The position numbers were made by a program, and so were the translations under genes. 6,102 nt of DNA from Bacteroidota bacterium (GTDB lineage Bacteria; Bacteroidota; Bacteroidia; Sphingobacteriales; Sphingobacteriaceae): NCBI GenBank assembly GCA_013286985.1, contig JABDEQ010000112.1:1-6102 (forward strand), read 5' to 3'. Below the pieces are notes generated by a model that was not told the DNA's origin, ran no database searches, and was given only the letters and a program-made list of their open reading frames with translations. This document shows, piece after piece, positions 1 through 6,102 of the stretch (positions are counted from its first letter, which is position 1; each line of letters starts with the position of its first letter).

Positions 1-566
1 CGCAAATTCTCAACAGTTGGCAAGATCCTAATGTCAGCATTCAAAACCCCGGTTTTCATAAAATTGTGCTTGCCGCACTAATTTATGACCAGGGAGTTCG
101 CCGGCAGGTTGAAGATTATATGACCAGCCTGTACCCAGGTGTAGCAACACAGTCCTATTTGATTATGGGCGGAGATTCCCTTATTACCGACGAGAGTGCA
201 CAAAGTCAAAGACTTAAGAGTAAGGGATATGATGGGATAGTTATCCTGAAGCAAACTAACGAAAGCTCCAGCCAGCAATACGTTCCCGGACAAATGCCAT
301 CATACTACAATACCTGGCATGGCTACTGGGGTTATTACGGATGGGTTGGTCCGCGGTGGGTTACTCATTATAACCCTGGAACGCCTGGGCGTGTGCTAAC
401 CGATCGTACCTGGTTTGTGCAGGTGAATGTTTATTCATTTATAACCAATAAACTGATATGGTCTGCCAATACCAGCACAACCGATCCGGGAGGCCGGGTT
501 CCCTTATTTGAAGATGTATGCAACGCGGTACATTCTCAAATGACCATGGAAGGTTTTTTAAAATAG
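1..566 (+). CDS. Small exported-type protein of unknown function, 5' end missing
   Basis: This frame is open from base 3 and ends at TAG 564-566, giving 187 visible residues; the true start and any signal peptide lie off the left edge. A GTG at 66 could be called as a start, but the 21 codons before it read as ordinary protein (a W-x-DP motif followed by a KIVLAAL strand), so I treat the gene as 5'-truncated. The next part, with RRQVEDYM, resembles the opening of small Bacteroidota lipoproteins related in style to DUF4136: a beta-strand, a helix that starts with an Arg pair, then a KGYDGIVIL strand. A Tyr/Trp/Gly-rich insert follows at about 290-380 (motifs YYNTWHGYWGYYGW and GPRWV), then FVQVNVYSF and KLIWSA strands. 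A periplasmic or outer-membrane location is inferred from this resemblance; no signal peptide is visible. No catalytic motif is seen and the function is unknown. That it is a real gene is fairly certain; the family assignment is weak. Confidence 0.75.
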   Translation, partial: QILNSWQDPNVSIQNPGFHKIVLAALIYDQGVRRQVEDYMTSLYPGVATQSYLIMGGDSLITDESAQSQRLKSKGYDGIVILKQTNESSSQQYVPGQMPSYYNTWHGYWGYYGWVGPRWVTHYNPGTPGRVLTDRTWFVQVNVYSFITNKLIWSANTSTTDPGGRVPLFEDVCNAVHSQMTMEGFLK

Positions 567-618
567 CAATTCATTCTTCAATTCATGGGGCGCGCCCGAC
601 AAATAAACTTTAAAAATT
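567..618 (+). promoter_or_regulatory. Spacer and A-rich leader of the decarboxylase gene
   Basis: Fifty-two bases separate the stop of the first gene from the ATG at 619. The left half has two copies of CAATTCAT (567-574 and 579-586) starting 12 bases apart. Then comes a perfect 10-base GC palindrome, GGGCGCGCCC, at 588-597, which contains an AscI-type site. The last 18 bases before the ATG are almost only A and T (AAATAAACTTTAAAAATT) with no GGAGG-like site, which is usual for Bacteroidota, where A-rich leaders replace a strong Shine-Dalgarno. I find no convincing -7 (TAnnTTTG) or -33 box here, so the decarboxylase may be read through from upstream or use a promoter I cannot recognise. Confidence 0.35.
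588..597. repeat. 10-base GC palindrome
   Basis: GGGCGCGCCC is a perfect inverted repeat of all G and C lying between AT-rich flanks, 22 bases after the upstream stop codon and 21 bases before the next ATG. It has no loop, so a simple RNA hairpin is unlikely. It could be a dimeric protein-binding site or chance. It is too short to interpret alone. Confidence 0.3.
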
Positions 619-2268
619 ATGTCTTCAGTTACAGTTATCCAGTATGTTCTTTCACGCCTGCATGATATAGGTATTACCGATGTTTTTGGTGTGCCCGGCG
701 ATTATTCGTTTCCAATTAATGATGCAATTTGTAACGATCCAAACATGCAGTGGATCGGCTGCTGCAATGAACTAAACGCAGCATATTCAGCAGACGGCTA
801 TGCCCGTATCAAGGGTGTTGGTGCCGTATGTACAACTTATGGAGTAGGGGAGCTCAGCGCACTCAATGGTATAGCCGGTGCATATGCTGAGCATCTTCCA
901 TTGTTTCATCTTGTAGGTACCCCTGGTATGCGGACGCAATCATCCCGTGCATTGATGCATCATACACTTGGCAACGGAGAATATAATATATTTCAGTCTA
1001 TGACGGCGCCTGTTGTTTGTGCACAGGCAGTGATGACACCGCAGAATGTTGCTTTCGAAACTGAACGACTGATCGCTGAAGCGCTTTATCACAGGCGGCC
1101 GGTGTATATGGCGTTCCCGGCTGATTATGCTAATGAACCGGTGGTTTGCTCAGCAGAAGCCATTCCTTTGCCACATAGCAATCCTGATTCATTAAATGCC
1201 GCAACAGATGCGATTGTCGCTGCACTGGATAAGGCGGAGATTGCTTGCTTACTTCCCGGAATTTTGGTGGCGCGTACAGGGTTGCAAGCCATTATGCAGG
1301 ATTTAGTTGACGCCTCTGGTTTGCCTTTTGCAACAATGTTCATGGCAAAATCCGTTCTTGACGAGCAACAGCTCAACTATATTGGGATGTATGATGGTAA
1401 GCTGATGAATGAGGACGTTCGCTACTTCGTGGAAAATTGTGATCTGATTATTGAAGTGGGTACTATGCATACGGATTTCAATACAGGCGCATTTACGGCA
1501 AACCTGCCTGCAATGAAAACGATCAATATCTCACATCACCATACCATAGTTAGTGGGAAAATTTATCAGAATGTAGAAATGAAGGATATCCTGAAGGCAT
1601 TAGTGCGCCGGTTGCGGAAACGTAAGGGCTGGACGATGTTGCAGGCATTATTCCATTGCACATCAATACCGTGCTGTGCCGCCACAATAACAGCCAAATC
1701 CCTGTATCCGCGGTTGGGAAACTTTCTAAAGTCAAACGATATTTTAATAGCGGAAACTGGTACATGTTCTATGGGCCTGGGTTTTGAGCGGATGCCTGCA
1801 GGCGCATCATTTCACAATCAAACCTTATGGGGTTCTATAGGCTGGGCAACGCCGGCAGCTTTCGGGGCATCAATAGCGGCCCCAAACAGACGAGTAGTGC
1901 TGGTTACGGGCGAAGGCGCTCACCAGCTTACAGTGCAGGAGATCAGTCAATTTGGCCGACGGGGGCTTAAGCCAATAATTTTTGTGTTGAACAATTCAGG
2001 CTACCTGATTGAAAGATTGCTTTGTAAAGATCCGGAGATGGCCTATAATGATATTGCCCAATGGCGTTACAGCGAATTGCCCTATGCGCTTGGATGTGAC
2101 GGCTGGTTTACAGCATGCGTCACAACCTGCAGCGAACTAGATGCAGCGATGGAGACAATTGCGCAAGGGAATAACGGTTCCTATATAGAAATAGTAACCG
2201 ATGCTTATGAGTCTTCGGCCCTGGCGATGAGGTTACACCAGAGTATTACCACTCTTTACAATAGTTGA
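619..2268 (+). CDS. ipdC: Indolepyruvate/2-oxo acid decarboxylase, thiamine-diphosphate dependent
   Basis: A complete 549-residue enzyme, a usual length for the pyruvate/indolepyruvate decarboxylase family. It should remove CO2 from a 2-oxo acid (indolepyruvate, phenylpyruvate or pyruvate) to give an aldehyde in the cytoplasm. The N-terminal Pyr domain (about 1-180) has the GDY motif (Asp28), catalytic Glu51 in NELNAAYSADGYAR, and the His114-His115 pair in RALMHHTLGNGE. The middle domain covers about 190-330. The C-terminal PP domain (about 360-549) has AETGTCSMG, the cofactor/metal motif from Gly431 to Asn459, and Glu465 in GYLIER, matching the catalytic Glu of Zymomonas pyruvate decarboxylase. 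The motif starts GEG instead of the textbook GDG. The inter-domain linker at about 333-356 is basic then Cys-rich (Cys347, 352, 353). ATG 619 is chosen because the protein begins at the normal place just before the first conserved strand. The HH pair separates it from acetolactate synthase. Family is near certain; the preferred substrate, and hence the symbol, is inferred. Confidence 0.92.
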   Translation: MSSVTVIQYVLSRLHDIGITDVFGVPGDYSFPINDAICNDPNMQWIGCCNELNAAYSADGYARIKGVGAVCTTYGVGELSALNGIAGAYAEHLPLFHLVGTPGMRTQSSRALMHHTLGNGEYNIFQSMTAPVVCAQAVMTPQNVAFETERLIAEALYHRRPVYMAFPADYANEPVVCSAEAIPLPHSNPDSLNAATDAIVAALDKAEIACLLPGILVARTGLQAIMQDLVDASGLPFATMFMAKSVLDEQQLNYIGMYDGKLMNEDVRYFVENCDLIIEVGTMHTDFNTGAFTANLPAMKTINISHHHTIVSGKIYQNVEMKDILKALVRRLRKRKGWTMLQALFHCTSIPCCAATITAKSLYPRLGNFLKSNDILIAETGTCSMGLGFERMPAGASFHNQTLWGSIGWATPAAFGASIAAPNRRVVLVTGEGAHQLTVQEISQFGRRGLKPIIFVLNNSGYLIERLLCKDPEMAYNDIAQWRYSELPYALGCDGWFTACVTTCSELDAAMETIAQGNNGSYIEIVTDAYESSALAMRLHQSITTLYNS

Positions 2269-2419
2269 TATAAAGGGCGAAGCGGGTACGGTTTTATTAA
2301 GTAAAGGCGGTTTTTAATTAATAAAGCACCGTCTTTTAACCTATGGGAAATAGTTGCGCAAAATAGTATCTTTAGATTATTATGCAAACGTCTTAATTTG
2401 CTGTTTATGAGACTCCTGA
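2269..2419. other. Non-coding gap between decarboxylase and sensor genes
   Basis: No gene is supported here on either strand. The stretch holds a terminator-like hairpin at 2302-2338 and then AT-rich DNA that probably carries the sensor's promoter. The best Bacteroidota-type guess is TTAATTTG at 2393-2400 (one mismatch to TAnnTTTG), with TTTA at 2371-2374 as a poor -33 element 18 bases upstream; this is weak and unproven. TATCTTTA at 2367-2374 is another near match with no partner at the right distance. A reverse-strand reading frame crosses the region (start near 2450) but has no coding character. Confidence 0.4.
2302..2338 (+). terminator. Possible weak transcription terminator of the decarboxylase gene
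   Basis: TAAAGGCGGT (2302-2311) can pair with ACCGTCTTTTA (2328-2338): about ten pairs with one G-U and one bulged T, around a 16-base AT-rich loop. The hairpin lies 34 bases after the decarboxylase stop. The flanking A and T runs fall within the stem, as in bidirectional terminators, but no long T run follows the 3' arm and the loop is large, so it would be weak. The position suits an end of transcription before the sensor gene. Confidence 0.35.
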
Positions 2420-2479
2420 ACCTTATACCGGAAATTAAATTTATGGCCATTTGCGCCCGGGTATGGTGCTATTGCTGCC

Positions 2480-2490
2480 TTTTTTTTTTT
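2480..2490 (+). repeat. 11-T homopolymer at the frame junction in the sensor's signal-peptide region
   Basis: Eleven consecutive T lie in the hydrophobic core of the sensor's signal peptide. The sensor frame downstream (LLFVFASPALSQ, then the first propeller repeat) has no ATG upstream of the tract. ATGs at 2407 and 2443 lie in a second frame and would enter the sensor frame if the run had ten T. TTG 2451 and ATG 2463 lie in the third frame and would enter it if the run had twelve T, giving MVLLLPFFF followed by LLFVFASPALS. A run this long is prone to replication slippage, polymerase slippage and sequencing error. The tract is seen directly; its effect is inferred. Confidence 0.7.
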
Positions 2491-5400
2491 GTTGTTTGTT
2501 TTTGCATCCCCTGCTCTGTCGCAGTCTCTTCGTAACTTGTCAACAAAAGATGGTTTGCCGCAATCATTTGTTTCAGGGCTGGTACAGGACGATGCTTCTT
2601 TTATATGGGTCGGCACACGTAACGGACTGGCCAGGTACGATGGTATTCAATTCAAGGTGTTTCAACATGCCCCTCACGATAGTACCACCATAGCTTCCAA
2701 TCTTATCATATGGATGAGACGAGACAAGCAAAATCAAATATGGATAGAATATGAATCCGGCGAGATAGATGAAGTGAATCCCGTCACTGAAAAGGTAAGG
2801 CATTTTTTGAAAGGCAATCTTCCGGAAAACGTTGGTGTTCAATTTGTTCGCCGGGGATGGCTGGTAGATAAAGACGGAGTTTTTTGGGGGATAGTCCGGG
2901 GCGCCGGCTTAAATACGTATGACAGTCGCAGTAAAAAAATAGAACATTACAACAGGCAAAGTGCAGGTTTTCCCAGCGATACAGTAATGGGGCTGGCGGA
3001 GGGTAAAAACAAAGGGATCTGGATTTTAACTCAGCGCGGGATCAGCCTTTACGATAAGAAATCCCGGCGTTTTACCCATTGGAAAATGCCCTTTGAACAG
3101 CATTTTGGTGATTTTCCGGAATCAAATGCTGTTGCAGTTGATGTACACGAACGCAGTAATGGTGAATTGATGTGGGGGGATAAGCAAAGTCTGTTTTTCT
3201 TTAACCCGGAGACGCATTCTTTTCGGACAATTCCTGTGCCAAGCATTGCCTATCTTGGTATACGTTGGATAAGAACCGGGCCCGATGGTTCAGACTATTT
3301 CGAGACTTACGGCAGAGTGTACGCTTACAATAATAAAAACGGACTAACACCTATTGGAAGAACAATAACAGATTTTTTTGGCGATGCCAAATCGTTTTTG
3401 GTGGATCGGTCAGGTTTGATCTGGTTGGGCACTGATGCCGGCGGAATTCAACAGATCGACCTGGAAACCCCGTTCTTTCAATCCTTCAAATACAAAAAAG
3501 ATTTTTGTGTAGATATGCTGCAAAAGGAATTGGGGATCAATATGCAGCAAGTATTTAACTGGACCGCAAAAGATCAAATATTTTCATTTCCGAGCTATCA
3601 TCTCAGATCGGTTTATGATGCGAACAAGCGTTTATATATTGGGCTTAAAGAAACGATTTGCTATTATGATAGCATAAAAAAACAATTTATCAGCTTAGCA
3701 CATATACCGTTCGCAACTATGAAGAACGAAGCTGGGATAGGAATAAAAGGAATTACATTTATACCAGGGGGTATGTTGACAGTTGTGGGGTATAACGGGA
3801 ATGTGCTGACCTATGATTCAAACCTGAAAACCTGGAACCACTTTCTTGACCCGTCACAAATCAGGCGGGATTTTGGCACCAAGGTTACTCCGCAGGATAT
3901 GCTGGCGGATAATGATTATTTATGGATCACAACAGCAGATGATGGTTTGTTGAAAGTTGATATCCACACAAAAAATATAGAGCAGATTAAAGAAAATCAG
4001 ATCCCGGGTTCATTGCCTTCCAATCATTTACTGGGGATACATAGCGATCCGGTACGGCCCGGCTTTCTTTGGATAGGAAGTGACCAGGGACTGATCCTGT
4101 TTAATAAAAAGACTCATCAATGTAAATTATTCGCCCTCAAAGAGGGTTTGCCTGACAATACCATTTACTCCATATTGGCAGACCACGAAGGAAAGCTTTG
4201 GCTCAGTACAAACAAGGGAATTTGCCGGTTTGATCCTATATCACACCAGGTGCGGACATTTCAGACCCAGCATGGTTTACCCGGAAATGAGTTTAACCGA
4301 TTTCACCATCTGGAACTTCCGGATGGCCGGCTAACGTTTGGTGGTACGGAGGGATGGACAATTTTTGATCCGCGTTTACTTAAAAATGATGATTACGAAC
4401 CGAATATCGCCTTTACCAATCTTACCATCAATAATAAAGAGGTGCTTCCTTCCACAGAAAATAGCGTTTTGCACATGCCTTTGAACGCGCTTCATCAAAT
4501 GGTGTTACCGTATTATCAAAATACCATCAGTATTGGCTTTGCTGGTTTGGAATTTAGTCACCCGCAGGACCTGCAATATCGTTATAAGTTAGAAGGGTAT
4601 GATAATAACTGGGTGATGGCTGGAAACGCCCACCAGGTGTATTACACGCGTATCCCGCCGGGCGACTACAAGCTGCTGGTAAATGCGAGTAATACCACAG
4701 GCCAGTGGAGCGGCCATATTAATACGTTTAAAATTAAGATCACCTCTCCCTGGTGGGCAACGGGGATGGCTTACTTTTGTTATTGTATTATTGCGGCAGG
4801 GCTAACCTGGACTTTTATAAGACTGCGGGTTACGCAGCTTGTAATGAAAGAAGAAATAGGGCTGAAAGAGAAAGAAGCCACGCAGATGAAGGAGTTGGAT
4901 GATATGAAATCGCGATTTTTTTCCAATATCACCCATGAATTCAGAACACCGCTTACACTCATCCTGGGCCCGGCCGAACAATTAAAATCTGCGCATTCTG
5001 GTGACGCCGAGCGAAGCAGAATGGCAGATACAATTGTAAGAAATGCAAAGCAACTGCTTATTTTGATCAATCGCCTGATGGATTTGGCCAAACTGGAAGC
5101 CAAAGCATTAAAGTTGCAGGAACAAAAAGGTAACCCGGCAAGTGTTGTGGGGTCTGTTGTACATTCGTTTGAAAATGAAGCTAAAGCAAGACAAATTCAG
5201 CTTTTATTTAAGGATCAAACAACCAATACCGATTGCTGGTTTTATGCCGATGCGATAGAACGGATCGTATACAACCTGATATCCAATGCCCTGAAATTTA
5301 CCCTTCCGGGAGGGAAGGTGGAGATTTGCTTATCAGAAAAATATGAAAAGCTTGAACTTAAAGTAACAGATACCGGGACAGGTATTCCCCAAGATAAACT

Positions 5401-6102
5401 CCCTTATATATTTGACCGGTTCTACCAGGTAGAAGAAAACCCAGGGCTGACAAATGAAGAGTGGAATAAGGGCACCGGGATTGGCTTATCGATGGTAAAA
5501 GAGTTGATAACTCAAATGAAAGGGGAAATTGAGGTGGTAAGTCAGACTGGCGCTGATGGGCAGCTTTCACCAGGCACTACCTTTACGCTGATTTTGCCAT
5601 ATTGTTTGAATGAAATTGAACAGGTAAAACCGGTATCTGCGGTTAAACAATATGATTCTCCTGAAGAAAATATTGGCTCAACAGATAAAGGTGCGCAGAT
5701 TTTATTGGTTGAAGACAACCAGGAACTTGCTGACTTTATAACCGACATTCTTTCTGACAGGTACGAAATAAAGCATGTATCCAATGGTGCATTGGGATTA
5801 GAATATGCCCTTTCGCAAATGCCTGATCTTGTTATCAGCGATGTGATGATGCCGGTTATGGATGGATTTGAATTCTGCACCCATCTAAAAAAAGATATAC
5901 GCACCAATCACATTCCTGTTATTATGCTCACTGCTAAAGTGTCGCATGAAGATGTTATAGAAGGGCTCACAAAAGGAGCAGACGACTACCTTACTAAACC
6001 CTTTCACCCGACTGAATTATTGCTTCGCATCAATAACCTTTTTACCAGGCAGCAAAAATTAAGAGAAAAACTCTACCGTGAACTGGCATTGCCAGATGGT
6101 TT
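2489..6102 (+). CDS. Hybrid two-component sensor (propeller, Y_Y_Y, kinase, receiver), 3' end missing
   Basis: One frame is open from 2420 (after TGA 2417-2419) to the right edge. I set the start at TTG 2489, the earliest usual start codon in frame; it is uncertain, because ATG starts lie in other frames across the 11-T run, and the first in-frame ATG (2714) would cut into the propeller. Order: signal-peptide end LLFVFASPALSQ; about a dozen Reg_prop blades (about 2525-4380), for example FIWVGTRNGLARYDG at 2600-2644, LIWLGTDAGG at 3416-3445, FLWIGSDQGL at 4064-4093 and KLWLSTNKGI at 4193-4222; Y_Y_Y domain (about 4517-4741, LEGYDNNW and PPGDYKLLV); one membrane helix (about 4757-4819); a coiled-coil-like linker; HisKA with HEFRTP, His codon at 4934; HATPase with N box NALKF (5285), DTGTGIP (5369) and GTGIGLSMV (5471); receiver with ED (5711-5716), phospho-acceptor Asp (5840) and Lys (5996). 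All key residues are present. Family members sense nutrients, often oligosaccharides, in the periplasm and usually end in an AraC domain, which would lie beyond the window. The ligand and targets are unknown. Confidence 0.88.
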   Translation, partial: MLFVFASPALSQSLRNLSTKDGLPQSFVSGLVQDDASFIWVGTRNGLARYDGIQFKVFQHAPHDSTTIASNLIIWMRRDKQNQIWIEYESGEIDEVNPVTEKVRHFLKGNLPENVGVQFVRRGWLVDKDGVFWGIVRGAGLNTYDSRSKKIEHYNRQSAGFPSDTVMGLAEGKNKGIWILTQRGISLYDKKSRRFTHWKMPFEQHFGDFPESNAVAVDVHERSNGELMWGDKQSLFFFNPETHSFRTIPVPSIAYLGIRWIRTGPDGSDYFETYGRVYAYNNKNGLTPIGRTITDFFGDAKSFLVDRSGLIWLGTDAGGIQQIDLETPFFQSFKYKKDFCVDMLQKELGINMQQVFNWTAKDQIFSFPSYHLRSVYDANKRLYIGLKETICYYDSIKKQFISLAHIPFATMKNEAGIGIKGITFIPGGMLTVVGYNGNVLTYDSNLKTWNHFLDPSQIRRDFGTKVTPQDMLADNDYLWITTADDGLLKVDIHTKNIEQIKENQIPGSLPSNHLLGIHSDPVRPGFLWIGSDQGLILFNKKTHQCKLFALKEGLPDNTIYSILADHEGKLWLSTNKGICRFDPISHQVRTFQTQHGLPGNEFNRFHHLELPDGRLTFGGTEGWTIFDPRLLKNDDYEPNIAFTNLTINNKEVLPSTENSVLHMPLNALHQMVLPYYQNTISIGFAGLEFSHPQDLQYRYKLEGYDNNWVMAGNAHQVYYTRIPPGDYKLLVNASNTTGQWSGHINTFKIKITSPWWATGMAYFCYCIIAAGLTWTFIRLRVTQLVMKEEIGLKEKEATQMKELDDMKSRFFSNITHEFRTPLTLILGPAEQLKSAHSGDAERSRMADTIVRNAKQLLILINRLMDLAKLEAKALKLQEQKGNPASVVGSVVHSFENEAKARQIQLLFKDQTTNTDCWFYADAIERIVYNLISNALKFTLPGGKVEICLSEKYEKLELKVTDTGTGIPQDKLPYIFDRFYQVEENPGLTNEEWNKGTGIGLSMVKELITQMKGEIEVVSQTGADGQLSPGTTFTLILPYCLNEIEQVKPVSAVKQYDSPEENIGSTDKGAQILLVEDNQELADFITDILSDRYEIKHVSNGALGLEYALSQMPDLVISDVMMPVMDGFEFCTHLKKDIRTNHIPVIMLTAKVSHEDVIEGLTKGADDYLTKPFHPTELLLRINNLFTRQQKLREKLYRELALPDG

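Noticed and set aside
1125..1376. - strand reading frames inside the decarboxylase gene (also 1550-1765)
   Set aside because: The + strand here encodes a full, conserved enzyme; these are shadow frames with no start signals or domains.
2367..2400. Bacteroidota-type promoter (TATCTTTA 2367-2374 or TTAATTTG 2393-2400)
   Set aside because: Each has one mismatch to TAnnTTTG and no good TTTG-type -33 box at the expected distance, so it was not listed as a separate feature.
2256..2450. - strand reading frame of 64 codons across the intergenic gap
   Set aside because: It overlaps the end of the decarboxylase and the sensor's start region, has no recognisable domain or clear leader, and is explained by chance in AT-rich DNA.
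2451..2693. + strand reading frame of 80 codons (Cys/Leu-rich then MVCRNHLFQ) as a separate small protein
   Set aside because: From 2491 onward it overlaps the well-supported propeller frame in another phase and looks like an off-frame reading; only its first part, before the T run, may be used as the sensor's signal peptide.
3481..3760. Possible break or insertion in the propeller, where blade motifs become hard to see
   Set aside because: Codon-by-codon reading stays in frame with no stop, and a blade (RLYIGLKETICYYD) reappears within the stretch; this is normal blade divergence.
4780..5103. - strand reading frame of 107 codons opposite the kinase domain
   Set aside because: It is the antisense of strongly conserved HisKA and linker codons; the Ser/Ile/Phe-rich translation is typical of a shadow frame.
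5542..5907. - strand reading frame of 121 codons opposite the kinase end and receiver domain
   Set aside because: It is antisense to intact receiver motifs and has no features of its own.

Overview
The window most likely comes from a member of the Bacteroidota, probably an environmental lineage of the Sphingobacteriales/Chitinophagales type (Mucilaginibacter-, Pedobacter- or Chitinophaga-like). The grounds are a one-polypeptide hybrid two-component sensor with a Reg_prop propeller and Y_Y_Y domain (a hallmark of this phylum), A-rich leaders without a clear Shine-Dalgarno sequence, moderate GC content, and the style of the first gene's product. The genus cannot be fixed from the sequence alone.

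Layout, all genes on the + strand. (1) Bases 1-566 are the 3' part of a gene for a small, Tyr/Trp/Gly-rich, probably exported protein of unknown function; its start lies off the left edge. (2) After a 52-base spacer, 619-2268 encode a complete 549-residue thiamine-diphosphate-dependent 2-oxo acid decarboxylase of the indolepyruvate/phenylpyruvate/pyruvate decarboxylase family. (3) A non-coding stretch of roughly 140-200 bases carries one weak terminator-like hairpin. (4) From about 2420 to the right edge runs one uninterrupted frame for a very large sensor: beta-propeller, Y_Y_Y domain, one membrane helix, histidine kinase and receiver domain. The window ends just after the receiver, where an AraC-type DNA-binding domain is expected but not seen.

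The most interesting detail is at the start of the sensor gene. Its frame opens after a TGA at 2417-2419 but holds no ATG before 2714, while nearby ATG codons lie in the two other frames. All three frames meet at an 11-T run (2480-2490) inside the signal-peptide region. One T more or one T fewer would join an ATG start to an intact signal peptide and sensor. This could be a sequencing error, a disabling indel, a phase-variable tract, slippage-dependent expression, or simply a TTG start at 2489 or 2492.

No functional link between the three genes can be shown. The decarboxylase and the sensor have the same orientation but are separated by a gap and a possible terminator, so they may be independent units. 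The sensor's usual target, a polysaccharide or nutrient utilisation locus, is not in view. I see no RNA gene, CRISPR array, insertion sequence or phage gene.
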